NCBI RefSeq assembly: GCF_042214795.1
Contig: NZ_CP090177.1
Coordinates: 1,488,001-1,552,000 of the forward strand
Direction of reading: 5' to 3'
Source: Arcobacter iocasae
Lineage (GTDB): Bacteria; Campylobacterota; Campylobacteria; Campylobacterales; Arcobacteraceae
DNA: 64,000 bases
Part shown: in pieces, positions 40,220-49,748 of the stretch
Layout of the letters: each line of letters begins with the position of its first letter
Position numbering within the stretch: the stretch's first letter is position 1
Program-made: the position numbers and the translations under genes
The notes under the pieces: model-generated
Seen by the model: only the letters and a program-made list of their open reading frames with translations
Databases searched by the model: none
What the model was told of the DNA's origin: nothing

Positions 40220-40414
40220 TTAATCTCTTGTAAAAATAAATGCAAAATACCCAAATGCCATCTCTCCTAAACAGACTATCCCCCACATAGGAGCATAAAA
40301 GACACCAATTGCAATAGAAATAATCAAAGCTATTAAAAGAGCTACTTTAGGCTTTTTTATAAATTTTGCAAGGATAAATCCAAGAATAACAAATATAATA
40401 AGATAAATTAACAT
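40220..40414 (-). CDS. Small two-helix membrane protein
   Basis: A 64-residue protein with two membrane segments (residues 3-18 and 25-42) and a third hydrophobic stretch near the end (GEMAFGYFAFIF). It starts 17 bases after the sensor-kinase stop, in the same direction; AAAAAGAAGTGAG precedes the ATG. No family recognised. Probably a passenger or accessory of the sensor operon. Confidence 0.6.
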   Translation of the reverse strand: MLIYLIIFVILGFILAKFIKKPKVALLIALIISIAIGVFYAPMWGIVCLGEMAFGYFAFIFTRD

Positions 40415-40431
40415 AATAAACTCACTTCTTT

Positions 40432-42687
40432 TTAGATATCACAAAAATTATTGAATGTAATTTGGAAATATGCACCAATATATTGCCTCTTATCATAAGT
40501 ATAAGTGCTGTTAAAAACTTCAATTGAAGCATCATGATATTCTGTGATTATTTGGTGTGACATAGATAATCCAATACCTGTACCTATACTTTTATGTTTT
40601 GTTGTAAAATATGGTTCAAAAACTTTATGCATGATAGTATCATCTATTCCCCCTGCATTATCTTTAATTACTAATATAAGTTGATTATTTATTTTCTGTG
40701 TTTCAATGAAAATAAGCTTCTCTTCATTGTCTCTTAGTCTTTCTTTTATCGCATCTTTTGCATTATTGATAATATTAATAAATGCTTGAATAATTTGATT
40801 TTGAAAACCTTCAATTTCACAATCATCTTTAAACTTTGTAATCAAATTTATGTGATTGTTATTTATGGATGGTTTTAAAATAGTTAATGCTTTTTCAATT
40901 GTTTCTACAATTGAGATTTTTTCTTTTTGATTTGTATTTTTTATAAAATTTCTAAAATCATCTATTGTTTGAGATAAATAATTAGTTTGACCCATGATTT
41001 TTTCCATATCAGAAACAATTTGGGGAGAGATTTTTTCAACTAATTCATTTTTTATTAGTATTCCACTTGCAATTGTTGAAATCATACTAAGTGGTTGTCT
41101 CCATTGATGGGCGATATTTCCTATCATTTCACCCATTGAAGCTAGTTTTGATTGGGATTCTAATAATTTTCGTTGGGATATATCTTGACAAATTCCTATG
41201 TATCCATATGTTTCATTATCTTTATTTTTTAAAGCAGTAATTGTTATAAGTACTGGAATATGTTCTCCGTTTTTAGAGATAACTGTCCATTCATTTTCAT
41301 TCTTTAATCCCAAATCTGTTTTGGCTGAAAATACTTCAAAACTTGATGTTATATTAATGTTTAACTCTTTTGATAGATATGTTTTTCTTTGTTTTATTTC
41401 TGATTTTAGATGAAAAAGTAAGGGAGTATGAATATTTACAACTTCTTTTGCCTTATATCCTAAAATTCTTTCAGCTTCTTTATTAAACTGTTGAATAACT
41501 CCATTTATATTTGTACTTATTATCATATATCCAGAGTTATCAAAAATAGTAGTTTGTAATTCTAATGCTTTGTGTAAGTTTGCTTCATTTTCTTTTTCAT
41601 TTGTTATATCATAAAACCATCCAATAATTGCATTTTCACCATCATATTCAATATTCATATAAGAAGCTAGTACATAAACTTGTTTATTGTTTATTTTTAC
41701 TTCCATTGTCATATTATAAATGCTATTTCCATTGAGTAGTTCTTTTTCAATATTTTCATAAGCAGTTTTATTTATATAATAATCTTTTGGATCCATTCCA
41801 TAAACATTGTCTTTACTTACTTGTAATAGTTTAGAATATGCACCATTAGCAAAAATTACATAATCTTTATTTTTTTTAGTTTTTTTTGTAATTCTTATGG
41901 AAATAGGACTAAGATCAAGTAGATATTCAAGTCGATGTTGGCTTTTTTCTAAAATACTTCTAGAATCTTTTATGGATAAAATCATTTTATTAATACTTGA
42001 AGAGAGTTCATTTATTTCTGTACTCTTAGAATAAGGAATAGGCTTATTTGGTATCCCATGACTATTATCATTATTAATTGCATCAATAATATTTGAAATA
42101 GGTTTTAATATATAGTATTTTATACTTAGATATAAAAATAAAATCAATAATACAGATAAAAAGATAGTATTTATAATAGTATCATATATGATTGTATCTA
42201 ACTCTTCATTTAAAGCTGAATCACTAAGGTAAATGGTAATGGTACCAAGGAGATTATTTGAAGAGTCAGTGATATTTGAACTATTAGAAAAAAATGAATT
42301 TGCTAATTGTCTATTTTGTTCTTCATTTTTATCATCATAGTCCTCGATAATAGAATTCTTGTTTTTTATTCTTCCACTTATATAAACATTTTTACCTAAT
42401 ACTTTTCCTAAATTATAGTCTTTTATCACAATTGCAAAAATATCTTTATCTTTAAGTTCATTATTAATAATTTTCCCATATTCATTTGGAGAGTATGAAG
42501 CTAGTAATATTGAGATATTACTCTTAATAGAAAGTATAGATTCTTTTGAATCATCTTTCATCTCTTTTAAAATAGAACTTTTTGTTTTTTGATAATTGTA
42601 TGTTGAATTGATTATCATAATACTTACTACTAGCGTAATAATTATTACTCCAAGTTTTGTTAATAATGAGTATTGCTTATTTTCCAT
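40432..42687 (-). CDS. PAS-domain sensor histidine kinase (HQWRQP type)
   Basis: A 751-residue membrane sensor. First helix at residues about 10-28, a periplasmic domain with possible dCache or similar fold, second helix about 170-192, a HAMP-like linker, then PAS domains near 245-370 (YSKLLQVSKDNVYGMDPKDY) and 375-500 (FDNSGYMIISTNINGVIQQFNKEAERILGYKAKEVV). The kinase core has the phospho-acceptor in GNIAHQWRQPLSMIS, N-box INIINNAKDAI, G1 DNAGGID and G2 GTGIGLSMSHQII. No response regulator is adjacent. It directly follows the periplasmic binding protein gene by 3 bases, so that protein is its likely ligand sensor. Confidence 0.92.
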   Translation of the reverse strand: MENKQYSLLTKLGVIIITLVVSIMIINSTYNYQKTKSSILKEMKDDSKESILSIKSNISILLASYSPNEYGKIINNELKDKDIFAIVIKDYNLGKVLGKNVYISGRIKNKNSIIEDYDDKNEEQNRQLANSFFSNSSNITDSSNNLLGTITIYLSDSALNEELDTIIYDTIINTIFLSVLLILFLYLSIKYYILKPISNIIDAINNDNSHGIPNKPIPYSKSTEINELSSSINKMILSIKDSRSILEKSQHRLEYLLDLSPISIRITKKTKKNKDYVIFANGAYSKLLQVSKDNVYGMDPKDYYINKTAYENIEKELLNGNSIYNMTMEVKINNKQVYVLASYMNIEYDGENAIIGWFYDITNEKENEANLHKALELQTTIFDNSGYMIISTNINGVIQQFNKEAERILGYKAKEVVNIHTPLLFHLKSEIKQRKTYLSKELNINITSSFEVFSAKTDLGLKNENEWTVISKNGEHIPVLITITALKNKDNETYGYIGICQDISQRKLLESQSKLASMGEMIGNIAHQWRQPLSMISTIASGILIKNELVEKISPQIVSDMEKIMGQTNYLSQTIDDFRNFIKNTNQKEKISIVETIEKALTILKPSINNNHINLITKFKDDCEIEGFQNQIIQAFINIINNAKDAIKERLRDNEEKLIFIETQKINNQLILVIKDNAGGIDDTIMHKVFEPYFTTKHKSIGTGIGLSMSHQIITEYHDASIEVFNSTYTYDKRQYIGAYFQITFNNFCDI

Positions 42688-42690
42688 ATA

Positions 42691-43659
42691 TTAATTACTT
42701 CCCCTGCCTAAAACATTATGTTCAATAAAATAAGTTTTTTGTTTTATATTATTAGCCGTAATTATATTCACTGGGAGTTGTACTTCTTTTTGTACTTTTT
42801 TTTCTTTTAGATAATTATTCATTTGTTCTATGGCTAGTTCTCCCATAATAAAAGGTTGCTGTACTGCTGCTGCTAATATTATATTTTTAGGGATTAATTC
42901 TAAAAAATCAGGTTCTAAATCAAAGGTAATTAATGAGATTTCATTTTGTTTATTATAATCGTTAATTGCTTTTATAGCTGATTTATAAGTTTTTGAAGAT
43001 TGAAGCCAAATTGCATGTAAATCTGGATATTTTTCTATCATATTTTTTACTAAGATATAAGTCTCTTCTTCTGTTCTTGTCTTAACTTGTTTTAAATCAG
43101 CACTTTTAAAAGGAGATTTTTCTAATGCTTCTATAAAACCAGCTGTTCTTTCTTGGGTAATAAGTTTTTTTTGGGGAAGAGCTATAATTCCAACTTTGCC
43201 CTCTTTATAACCTTTTTTTGTTAACTCTTTTATAAGATATATGCCAAGATTGTATGCTCCTAGTTTATTATTTGAAGAGATATAAGATACATAGTCATTA
43301 TTCTTTGTCCCTACATCAGAAATAACAACTGGAATATTTGCTTTTTTTGTAAGTTTTAAGATTGTTTCAGCAGAGTATGAGTTTATAGGTGAAAGTATAA
43401 TTCCATCAACTTTGTCTTTTATAGCTTTTACGGTATTTTCTAATTCTTTTTTTTGATTATTATGAGAATCAAGTACCTTTAAATCATAGCCAAAAGTATC
43501 ACAACTTTTTTTAATACCTTTTTCCATAATTCGCCAAAAAGGAATTTCTAAATTATCAACTAAATATACAAATTTTTTATTTTTAGTATTTTCACCATAC
43601 AGATTTACCCATGATAGAAAAGTGAATAAAAAGATAATTAAAAATTTTCTTATATGCAT
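42691..43659 (-). CDS. Periplasmic sugar-type binding protein linked to the sensor kinase
   Basis: A periplasmic binding protein of the type I fold (RbsB/LuxP/TorT-like), about 322 residues from ATG 43659, where a good signal peptide starts (MHIRKFLIIFLFTFLSWVNLYG). The open frame extends to 43707, but those residues are unlike a leader. The mature part has FVYLVDNLEIPFWRIMEKGIKKS, VDGIILSPINSYSAE, NIPVVISDVGT and ERTAGFIEALE, the usual family landmarks. No permease is near; the 3-base gap to the kinase suggests a LuxPQ- or TorTS-like sensory pair. Ligand unknown. TRAP genes nearby are on the other strand. Confidence 0.87.
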   Translation of the reverse strand: MHIRKFLIIFLFTFLSWVNLYGENTKNKKFVYLVDNLEIPFWRIMEKGIKKSCDTFGYDLKVLDSHNNQKKELENTVKAIKDKVDGIILSPINSYSAETILKLTKKANIPVVISDVGTKNNDYVSYISSNNKLGAYNLGIYLIKELTKKGYKEGKVGIIALPQKKLITQERTAGFIEALEKSPFKSADLKQVKTRTEEETYILVKNMIEKYPDLHAIWLQSSKTYKSAIKAINDYNKQNEISLITFDLEPDFLELIPKNIILAAAVQQPFIMGELAIEQMNNYLKEKKVQKEVQLPVNIITANNIKQKTYFIEHNVLGRGSN

Positions 43660-43765
43660 GTGCTCATTTCTTTTTTTAGTTAAAATAATAGTAAAAGATT
43701 TTATCATAACATTTAAAAAAATAATATATTATTAAATATATAGAATACTAATATAAATTATTTTG

Positions 43766-43795
43766 TATAATTATATATTGTATAAAATTTATACA
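43766..43795 (+). promoter_or_regulatory. Promoter and operator of the sugar operon
   Basis: TATAAT (43766-43771) is followed at 43779-43795 by TGTATAAAATTTATACA, an inverted repeat with the same 6-bp arms and spacing as at 34484-34500. Transcription would begin at the operator, a natural repressor position. The ATG at 43840 is preceded by AAGGATAAG. Confidence 0.45.
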
Positions 43796-43839
43796 GAGAA
43801 AACTTTAAATTAAATATAAGGATAAGATATACTAAAGTA

Positions 43840-44628
43840 ATGTTACAAAAAGATACTAAAACAGATTATTTGATTTTTACAGATTTAGATGGGACACTTT
43901 TGGATCATAAAACTTATGAACTTAATGAAGCCAAAGAGATGCTTGACTTTATATGTAAGCAAAAAATACCTCTTATAATCGTCACAAGTAAAACAAAAGA
44001 TGAGGTTATAGAGCTACAAAAAAGACTAAGTGTTTCTTTTCCTTTTATTATAGAAAATGGGGCTGGAATATTTATTCCAAAAGGAAAAGAGTTCGAACTT
44101 ATTTCCTTAGGGAAAAGTTATGAAACTACAATTATTGCATTTAAAAAGTATTCAAAAGAATTCCCTATCAAAGGCTTCCATGAAATGGATGAGGAAGAAG
44201 TTTCTCTGTACACAGGGCTTTCAAAAGATAAAGCAAAAAAAGCAAAAAAAAGAACTTTTAGTGAACCTTTTATTTTAAAAGATGAAACAAAAATAGAAAA
44301 GTTGAAACAACTAGCTTTATTAGATGGATTTGATGTGGTAAAAGGTGGAAGATTTTATCACTTAATTACACTGGGTCAAGATAAGGCAAAAGCAGTAATT
44401 GAGATGAAAAAGTATTATGAAAACTTGTATAATAAAAGTTTTAAAACAATTGCTTTAGGTGATGGGGAAAATGATATCACCATGTTAAAGTGTGTAGACA
44501 TACCAATTTTAATAAAAAAATATGATGGCACTTTTATAAAGTGTGAAATAGATAATCTTACAAAGTCAAGATTTATTGGTCCAAAGGGTTGGAATGATAG
44601 TCTAAAAAGGATTTTAAATGTTAAATAA
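43840..44628 (+). CDS. HAD phosphatase, glucosyl/mannosyl-3-phosphoglycerate phosphatase family
   Basis: A 262-residue HAD-IIB phosphatase. Motif I is FTDLDGTLLDH (nucleophile Asp), motif II VTSKTKDE, then the cap with FIIENGAGIF, and motif IV LGDGENDITML. The MpgP/YedP family has this length and the ENGAGIF, GPKGWND features. It would hydrolyse glucosyl-3-phosphoglycerate, made by the GT two genes downstream, to glucosylglycerate. First gene of an eleven-gene operon; overlaps the next by 11 bases. The exact sugar (glucosyl rather than mannosyl) is inferred from GalU and the phosphorylase nearby. Confidence 0.85.
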   Translation: MLQKDTKTDYLIFTDLDGTLLDHKTYELNEAKEMLDFICKQKIPLIIVTSKTKDEVIELQKRLSVSFPFIIENGAGIFIPKGKEFELISLGKSYETTIIAFKKYSKEFPIKGFHEMDEEEVSLYTGLSKDKAKKAKKRTFSEPFILKDETKIEKLKQLALLDGFDVVKGGRFYHLITLGQDKAKAVIEMKKYYENLYNKSFKTIALGDGENDITMLKCVDIPILIKKYDGTFIKCEIDNLTKSRFIGPKGWNDSLKRILNVK

Positions 44629-45925
44629 AAAAGAGTTAGAAAATATTTTTGTATCGATATTAGAAGAGATTAATCCACAAAAACTTATCAAAAAACAGTG
44701 TAAGTTTGAAGATGATAGATTTTATATAAATAGTGAATCTATTGAGATACCAAAAAATAGAAAGATTCATATCTTAGGTTCTGGAAAAGCAGTCCTTAGT
44801 ATGGCTGAAGCATTATATGAAATCATGGAAGATAAAATCGAAAAAGCTCTTTTAGTAGGAGCATATGAAAATAATTTTAAAAAACAAAACCTTACATATA
44901 TAAAAAGTACCCATCCAATACCAAGTGTTAAAAGTGTAGAAGGAGCAAAGGCTCTAGTAAAAGAGTTTGAAGCTTTAGATGAAGATGACTTTTTTATATA
45001 TTTATTATCAGGTGGAAACTCTGCTTTAGTAGAACTTCCAGCAGATGAAATAAGCCTTGAAGAGTTTCAAGAAACAACAAAACTAATGTTAGAAAACTCT
45101 ATGCCAATAGAATCAATAAATTGTGTGAGAAAACATATTTCACAAGTAAAAGGTGGAAGATTAGCAAGATTTACAAAAGCAAAAGGAGTTGTTTTAACTC
45201 TAAGTGATGTTTTAGGAGATAAGTTAGAATCTATTGGTTCTGCACCACTTTACTTTGATAGCACCACTTTTCAAGATGCTTTTGATGCTTTGAAAAAATA
45301 TAATATCTTTGAAAAAGTACCAAACTCTGTTCAAAACTACCTTAAAAAAGCCCTTAATTCAAAAGATTTAGAGACCCCTAAAAGTGAATCTTCAAATGTA
45401 AAACATTATCTTATTGGTTCAAATGATATTTTACTCAATGTTGCTAAGAATCTTTTAGAAAAGAAAAATCTAAATCCAATCATAGTAGATGAAAAAATAG
45501 ATGATGATGTTGAAATAGTATGTAAAAATCTTTTACAATTTTGTAAAGAAAAACAAGAAGGTTGTTTTATTTTTGGTGGAGAAGCAACTGTCAATGTTAG
45601 TGGTAATGGAAAAGGTGGAAGAAATCAACACCTTGTCTTATCTTTCTTAGATTCTTACCCAAAAGATGAAGATATAATTTTTTTAAGTGCTGCAAGTGAT
45701 GGCATAGATGGAAATTCAGATGCAAGTGGTGCAATAATAGATAAAGATAGTCTAAAAAAAGTAAAAGAGTTAAACTTAGATATAAAAGCTTATATGAAAA
45801 ATTTTGATTCAAATACTTTTTTTGATAAATTAAATCAACTTTTAAAACCAGGTCCAACACATAATAATATGCTTGATATTGTGATTATACTTATAAACAA
45901 AAACAAAGGAGATAAAAATGTCTGA
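44618..45925 (+). CDS. gck: Glycerate 2-kinase (GckA type)
   Basis: A 435-residue cytoplasmic kinase of the MOFRL/DUF4147 family, which converts D-glycerate to 2-phosphoglycerate. It shows GSGKAVLSMAEALYEI, STHPIPSVKSVEGAKAL, LLSGGNSALVELP, VRKHISQVKGGRLAR and the C-terminal GGEATVNVSGNGKGGRNQHLVL plus AASDGIDGNSDASGAIID, all family landmarks. In this operon it would capture the glycerate left by glucosylglycerate phosphorolysis. Overlaps both neighbours (11 and 8 bases). Confidence 0.93.
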   Translation: MLNKKELENIFVSILEEINPQKLIKKQCKFEDDRFYINSESIEIPKNRKIHILGSGKAVLSMAEALYEIMEDKIEKALLVGAYENNFKKQNLTYIKSTHPIPSVKSVEGAKALVKEFEALDEDDFFIYLLSGGNSALVELPADEISLEEFQETTKLMLENSMPIESINCVRKHISQVKGGRLARFTKAKGVVLTLSDVLGDKLESIGSAPLYFDSTTFQDAFDALKKYNIFEKVPNSVQNYLKKALNSKDLETPKSESSNVKHYLIGSNDILLNVAKNLLEKKNLNPIIVDEKIDDDVEIVCKNLLQFCKEKQEGCFIFGGEATVNVSGNGKGGRNQHLVLSFLDSYPKDEDIIFLSAASDGIDGNSDASGAIIDKDSLKKVKELNLDIKAYMKNFDSNTFFDKLNQLLKPGPTHNNMLDIVIILINKNKGDKNV

Positions 45926-47129
45926 TTTTTTTCAAAATGGTGTAATAACTACTTTACAAAAGCTAGGTGATAGAACACTTGAAGATATGGAAAAAGAGCT
46001 TTTAAAGTTTAGTCAAAGAAGAAGAATGGTTCTTTTACTTCCTGCGCTTTATTCAGAGTTTCAAACTCCAGCTATGCATAAAATTATAGAAGAATTAAAA
46101 AGTGTAAAATACCTTTATAAGATTATTTTAGGCCTTGATCAAGCTACAAAAGAGCAGTTTGAAGAGGTCAAAGAACTTATGTCAATACTTCCTTGTAAAG
46201 TTGATATCTTATGGAATGATGGACCAAAGATAAAAGAGCTTTATGAAGATATGACAAAAGAGGGATTTCCAGGACTTGAAACACCAGGAAAAGGAAGAAA
46301 TGTATGGACAATGATGGGATATGGACTAGCAGATAAAGATGCATATGCTTTTGCTCTTCATGATTGTGATATTGTAAATTATAATAGAGAAATTCCAGCA
46401 AGACTTTTTTTCCCAATAGTGCATCCCGCACTTGATTTTGAATTTAATAAAGGATTTTACTCAAGGGTTACAAATAAACTTCATGGAAGAGCAACAAGAT
46501 TACTTTATACGCCTTTGATAAATTCACTTAAAAAAGTTTATGGGGGAAATAGATATTTGGATTATATGGAGAGTTTTAGGTATTCATTATCAGGAGAATT
46601 TTCATTTATAAGATCTCTTGGTCGAGGTATTGGTATTTCTCCCACTTGGGGATTAGAAGTTTCTACTCTAAGTGAAGTTTATAAAAATACTTCAAATAGA
46701 AGAATCTGTCAAACAGAGATAATGGAAACTTATGAACATAAACACCAAGAGCTAAGTAGTCAAGAAGAGGGTGGTGGTATTTACAAAATGGCAAATGATA
46801 TTGCTAAGACCCTTTTTAGAGTTATGGCTCAAGAAGGAGTGGTTTTTTCTTCTAGTTCTTTTAAAACTCTACTTGCTACATATTTTCAAGAATCAAGATT
46901 TGAAATATCGAAGTTTAATGCACTAAGTAAATTAAATGCCTTAGATTATAATAGAGAAAAAGAAATAGAGGCTGTAAAGACTTTTCAAGATGCAATAAAA
47001 GCTGCAGCTGCAGAGTTTTATGAGGATCCAATGGGAATTCCATCTTTATCGCCTTGGATTACAGTTCGTTCTGTTATGCCTGATTTTTCTGCAAAATTTA
47101 ATAAATATGTAAAGGAGGATAATGAATGA
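45918..47129 (+). CDS. Glucosyl-3-phosphoglycerate synthase-like glycosyltransferase (GT81 type)
   Basis: A 403-residue GT-A glycosyltransferase that would transfer glucose from a nucleotide sugar to 3-phosphoglycerate. Seen: VLLLPALYSEFQTPAM, ILGLDQATKEQFEE, GKGRNVWTMMGYGL, the metal-binding ALHDCDIVNY (DxD), and LSGEFSFIRSLGRGIGISPTWGLE, a conserved acceptor-site region of GpgS/MpgS-type enzymes. The downstream galU and upstream phosphatase fit a two-step glucosylglycerate pathway. RBS AAAGGAGATAAAA inside the previous gene supports the start. Annotation as GpgS is by pattern and context, not search. Confidence 0.85.
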   Translation: MSDFFQNGVITTLQKLGDRTLEDMEKELLKFSQRRRMVLLLPALYSEFQTPAMHKIIEELKSVKYLYKIILGLDQATKEQFEEVKELMSILPCKVDILWNDGPKIKELYEDMTKEGFPGLETPGKGRNVWTMMGYGLADKDAYAFALHDCDIVNYNREIPARLFFPIVHPALDFEFNKGFYSRVTNKLHGRATRLLYTPLINSLKKVYGGNRYLDYMESFRYSLSGEFSFIRSLGRGIGISPTWGLEVSTLSEVYKNTSNRRICQTEIMETYEHKHQELSSQEEGGGIYKMANDIAKTLFRVMAQEGVVFSSSSFKTLLATYFQESRFEISKFNALSKLNALDYNREKEIEAVKTFQDAIKAAAAEFYEDPMGIPSLSPWITVRSVMPDFSAKFNKYVKEDNE

Positions 47130-48874
47130 AAGGTCCAAAACATATATCAGATCCCAAACATACTATAAATAAAAGGCTGCATAAACTTTATCCTGAAGAG
47201 ATTGCACAAAGGGCTGTTAATGATATCATTGATTTGATTTTTAAATATAAACAAAGAATTAAACCAAGTGATTATCGTCTAAGTCAAAAAGATATTATTT
47301 TGATAACTTATGGTGACCAAGTATCTAAATATCATGAGCCCTCATTAGAGACTTTGAATAACTTTATGAATGACCATCTAAAAGGTGTAATAAACTCTAT
47401 TCATATTTTGCCTTTTTATCCATATTCAAGTGATGATGGATTTTCTGTTGTAAATTATAATGCAGTTGATCCTCATATGGGTTCATGGCGAGAAATAGAG
47501 TCTATAAGTAAAGATTATAGATTAATGGTAGATGGAGTTATAAATCATATTTCACAATTTTCTGATTGGTTTAAAGCTTATTTATCGGGGGATCCTTATT
47601 TCCAAGATTTTTTTATAAATGTAGACCCTTCAATTGATTTAAGTAAAGTTGTTCGTCCAAGAGCAACGCCACTTTTAAGTGAGTTTATAGATGATGAAGG
47701 AAAGATAAAAAATATCTGGACAACTTTTAGTAAAGACCAAGTTGATTTAAATTATAAAAGTCATAGGGTTTTACGAAATGTTTTAGATGCTCTTTTTTAT
47801 TATATTGAAAAGGGGGCTACTTTAATAAGGTTTGATGCCATAGCTTTTATTTGGAAAGAGATAGGAACCTCATGCGTTCATCTTCCTCAAACCCATGAGT
47901 TAATACAACTAATGAGAGAAGTTCTTCATGAAGTTGCACCTGAGGTTATAATTATCACAGAAACAAATGTTCCACATAATGAAAATATTTCATATTTTGG
48001 AAGTGGTGACGATGAGGCTCAGATGGTATATAATTTTGCTTTACCTCCTTTATTACTTCACTCAATATTAAACTCAAATACTACAAAATTAACAGCATGG
48101 GCTAAGACCTTGACCTTACCAAATGATAAGGTTTGTTTTTTCAATTTTACAGCAAGTCATGATGGAATAGGAATGCGTCCAGTAAAAGGGATTCTAGAAG
48201 ATGAAGAGATTGAGTATCTAGTAAAAACTGTAAAAGAGCATGGAGGATTAGTATCTTATAGGGCAGAAGAAGATGGAAGTCAAACTCCATATGAGTTAAA
48301 CTGTTCATATATTGATGCTTTGACAAACCCCAATGAAGACCAATATTTAAGTATAAAAAGAATGCTAGTAACTCAAGCTGCTGTTTTAGCAATGCCTGGA
48401 GTTCCTGGTATTTATTTCCACTCTCTTGTGGGCTCTAGGAATTATCATGATGGAGTTAAACATACAGGAGTAAATCGTACAATAAATAGGGAAAAATATA
48501 ATATTGACTGGCTTGAAAATGAGCTTTCAAGTCAAGGAACTCTTGCAAAGACTATGTTTGATTCCTATAAAAGACTTATCTCAATAAGAATAAGTGAAGA
48601 AGCCTTTAATCCATTTGGAGAGTTTGAAATTTTAGATTTAGATGATAGACTTTTTGTCATAGATCAGTCTTGTTGTGGGAATGAAAATAGAATTGTAGCA
48701 ATACATAATTTCTCAAATGAAGAGGTTATCTGTACCTTACCTGATTCTATTTCCTTACCACTTTGTGATATACTTTCTTCAAACTGTATGTCAAAAAATG
48801 AAGAGAAAACAGAAAAAATGAATGAAATAAAATTAGAGCCATACCAAATTATGTGGCTAAAAGGCAAAATTTAA
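47126..48874 (+). CDS. GH13_18 sugar phosphorylase, probable glucosylglycerate phosphorylase
   Basis: A 582-residue alpha-amylase-fold phosphorylase of the sucrose phosphorylase subfamily. Active-site stretches: MVDGVINHIS, LIRFDAIAFIWKEIG (nucleophile Asp), IIITETNVPHNENISYFG (acid/base Glu) and FNFTASHDGIGMRP (transition-state Asp). The family includes sucrose phosphorylase and E. coli YcjM-like glucosylglycerate phosphorylase; the adjacent phosphatase, synthase and glycerate kinase make glucosylglycerate the best substrate. Products would be glucose-1-phosphate and glycerate. Overlaps the synthase by 4 bases with RBS AAAGGAGGATA. Confidence 0.88.
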   Translation: MKGPKHISDPKHTINKRLHKLYPEEIAQRAVNDIIDLIFKYKQRIKPSDYRLSQKDIILITYGDQVSKYHEPSLETLNNFMNDHLKGVINSIHILPFYPYSSDDGFSVVNYNAVDPHMGSWREIESISKDYRLMVDGVINHISQFSDWFKAYLSGDPYFQDFFINVDPSIDLSKVVRPRATPLLSEFIDDEGKIKNIWTTFSKDQVDLNYKSHRVLRNVLDALFYYIEKGATLIRFDAIAFIWKEIGTSCVHLPQTHELIQLMREVLHEVAPEVIIITETNVPHNENISYFGSGDDEAQMVYNFALPPLLLHSILNSNTTKLTAWAKTLTLPNDKVCFFNFTASHDGIGMRPVKGILEDEEIEYLVKTVKEHGGLVSYRAEEDGSQTPYELNCSYIDALTNPNEDQYLSIKRMLVTQAAVLAMPGVPGIYFHSLVGSRNYHDGVKHTGVNRTINREKYNIDWLENELSSQGTLAKTMFDSYKRLISIRISEEAFNPFGEFEILDLDDRLFVIDQSCCGNENRIVAIHNFSNEEVICTLPDSISLPLCDILSSNCMSKNEEKTEKMNEIKLEPYQIMWLKGKI

Positions 48875-48895
48875 AAAAGATAAAAGGATAAATAA

Positions 48896-49747
48896 ATGAA
48901 CAATAAAGATAAAACAATAACAAGTTGTCTATTTCCAGCAGCAGGATATGGAACAAGATTTCTTCCTGCAACAAAAGCTATGCCAAAAGAGATGTTACCA
49001 GTTCTTACAAAGCCACTTATCCAATATGGAGTTGAAGAGGCTATGGAAGCTGGATGCGATATTATGTCTGTTATTACAGGTCGGGGGAAAAGAGCAATAA
49101 CTGATCATTTTGATATCTCTTATGAGTTAGAACACCAAATACAAGGTTCATCTAAAGAGAAGATGTTAGCTGATATTAGAAATATTATTGATAAATGTAC
49201 ATTTACTTATACTAGACAAAATGAGATGAAAGGTTTAGGGGATGCTATTTATAAGGGTAAAGTTTTAGTAGGAGACATTAATCCCTTTGCAGTAATTTTA
49301 GCAGATGACCTTTGTGTAAATCCAAAGGGTGATGGAATTTTAGCCCAAATGGTAAAACTATATAATAAATACAAATGTTGCATCGTAGCTTGTATGGAAG
49401 TACCTCTTGAAGATGTTCATAAATATGGGGTGATAGAAGGAAATCAAATAGAAGATGGTGTATTTATGGTATCAAATATGGTTGAAAAACCTGATAATGA
49501 TAAAGCTCCATCAAACTTGGCAGTTATTGGAAGGTATATTCTAACACCTGATATTTTTGAAGTTATAAAAAATACAGAGCCTGGGAAAAATGGAGAGTTA
49601 CAAATTACCGATGCTTTATGTACACAAGCGAAAAAAGGCATGGTAATGGCATATAAATTCCAAGGTAAAAGATTTGATTGTGGAAGTGTTGATGGTTTTG
49701 TTGAAGCTACAAACTATTTTTATAATTTAGAGAATAAAAAGAAATAA
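48896..49747 (+). CDS. galU: UTP-glucose-1-phosphate uridylyltransferase
   Basis: A 283-residue nucleotidyltransferase that makes UDP-glucose from glucose-1-phosphate. Starts with LFPAAGYGTRFLPATKAMPKEMLPV, followed by QYGVEEAMEAG, GLGDAIYKGK, VILADDLC (metal-binding Asp) and VSNMVEKP. Length normal. It would supply the glucosyl donor for the synthase upstream and for cell-surface polysaccharides. Confidence 0.95.
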   Translation: MNNKDKTITSCLFPAAGYGTRFLPATKAMPKEMLPVLTKPLIQYGVEEAMEAGCDIMSVITGRGKRAITDHFDISYELEHQIQGSSKEKMLADIRNIIDKCTFTYTRQNEMKGLGDAIYKGKVLVGDINPFAVILADDLCVNPKGDGILAQMVKLYNKYKCCIVACMEVPLEDVHKYGVIEGNQIEDGVFMVSNMVEKPDNDKAPSNLAVIGRYILTPDIFEVIKNTEPGKNGELQITDALCTQAKKGMVMAYKFQGKRFDCGSVDGFVEATNYFYNLENKKK

Positions 49748-49748
49748 A

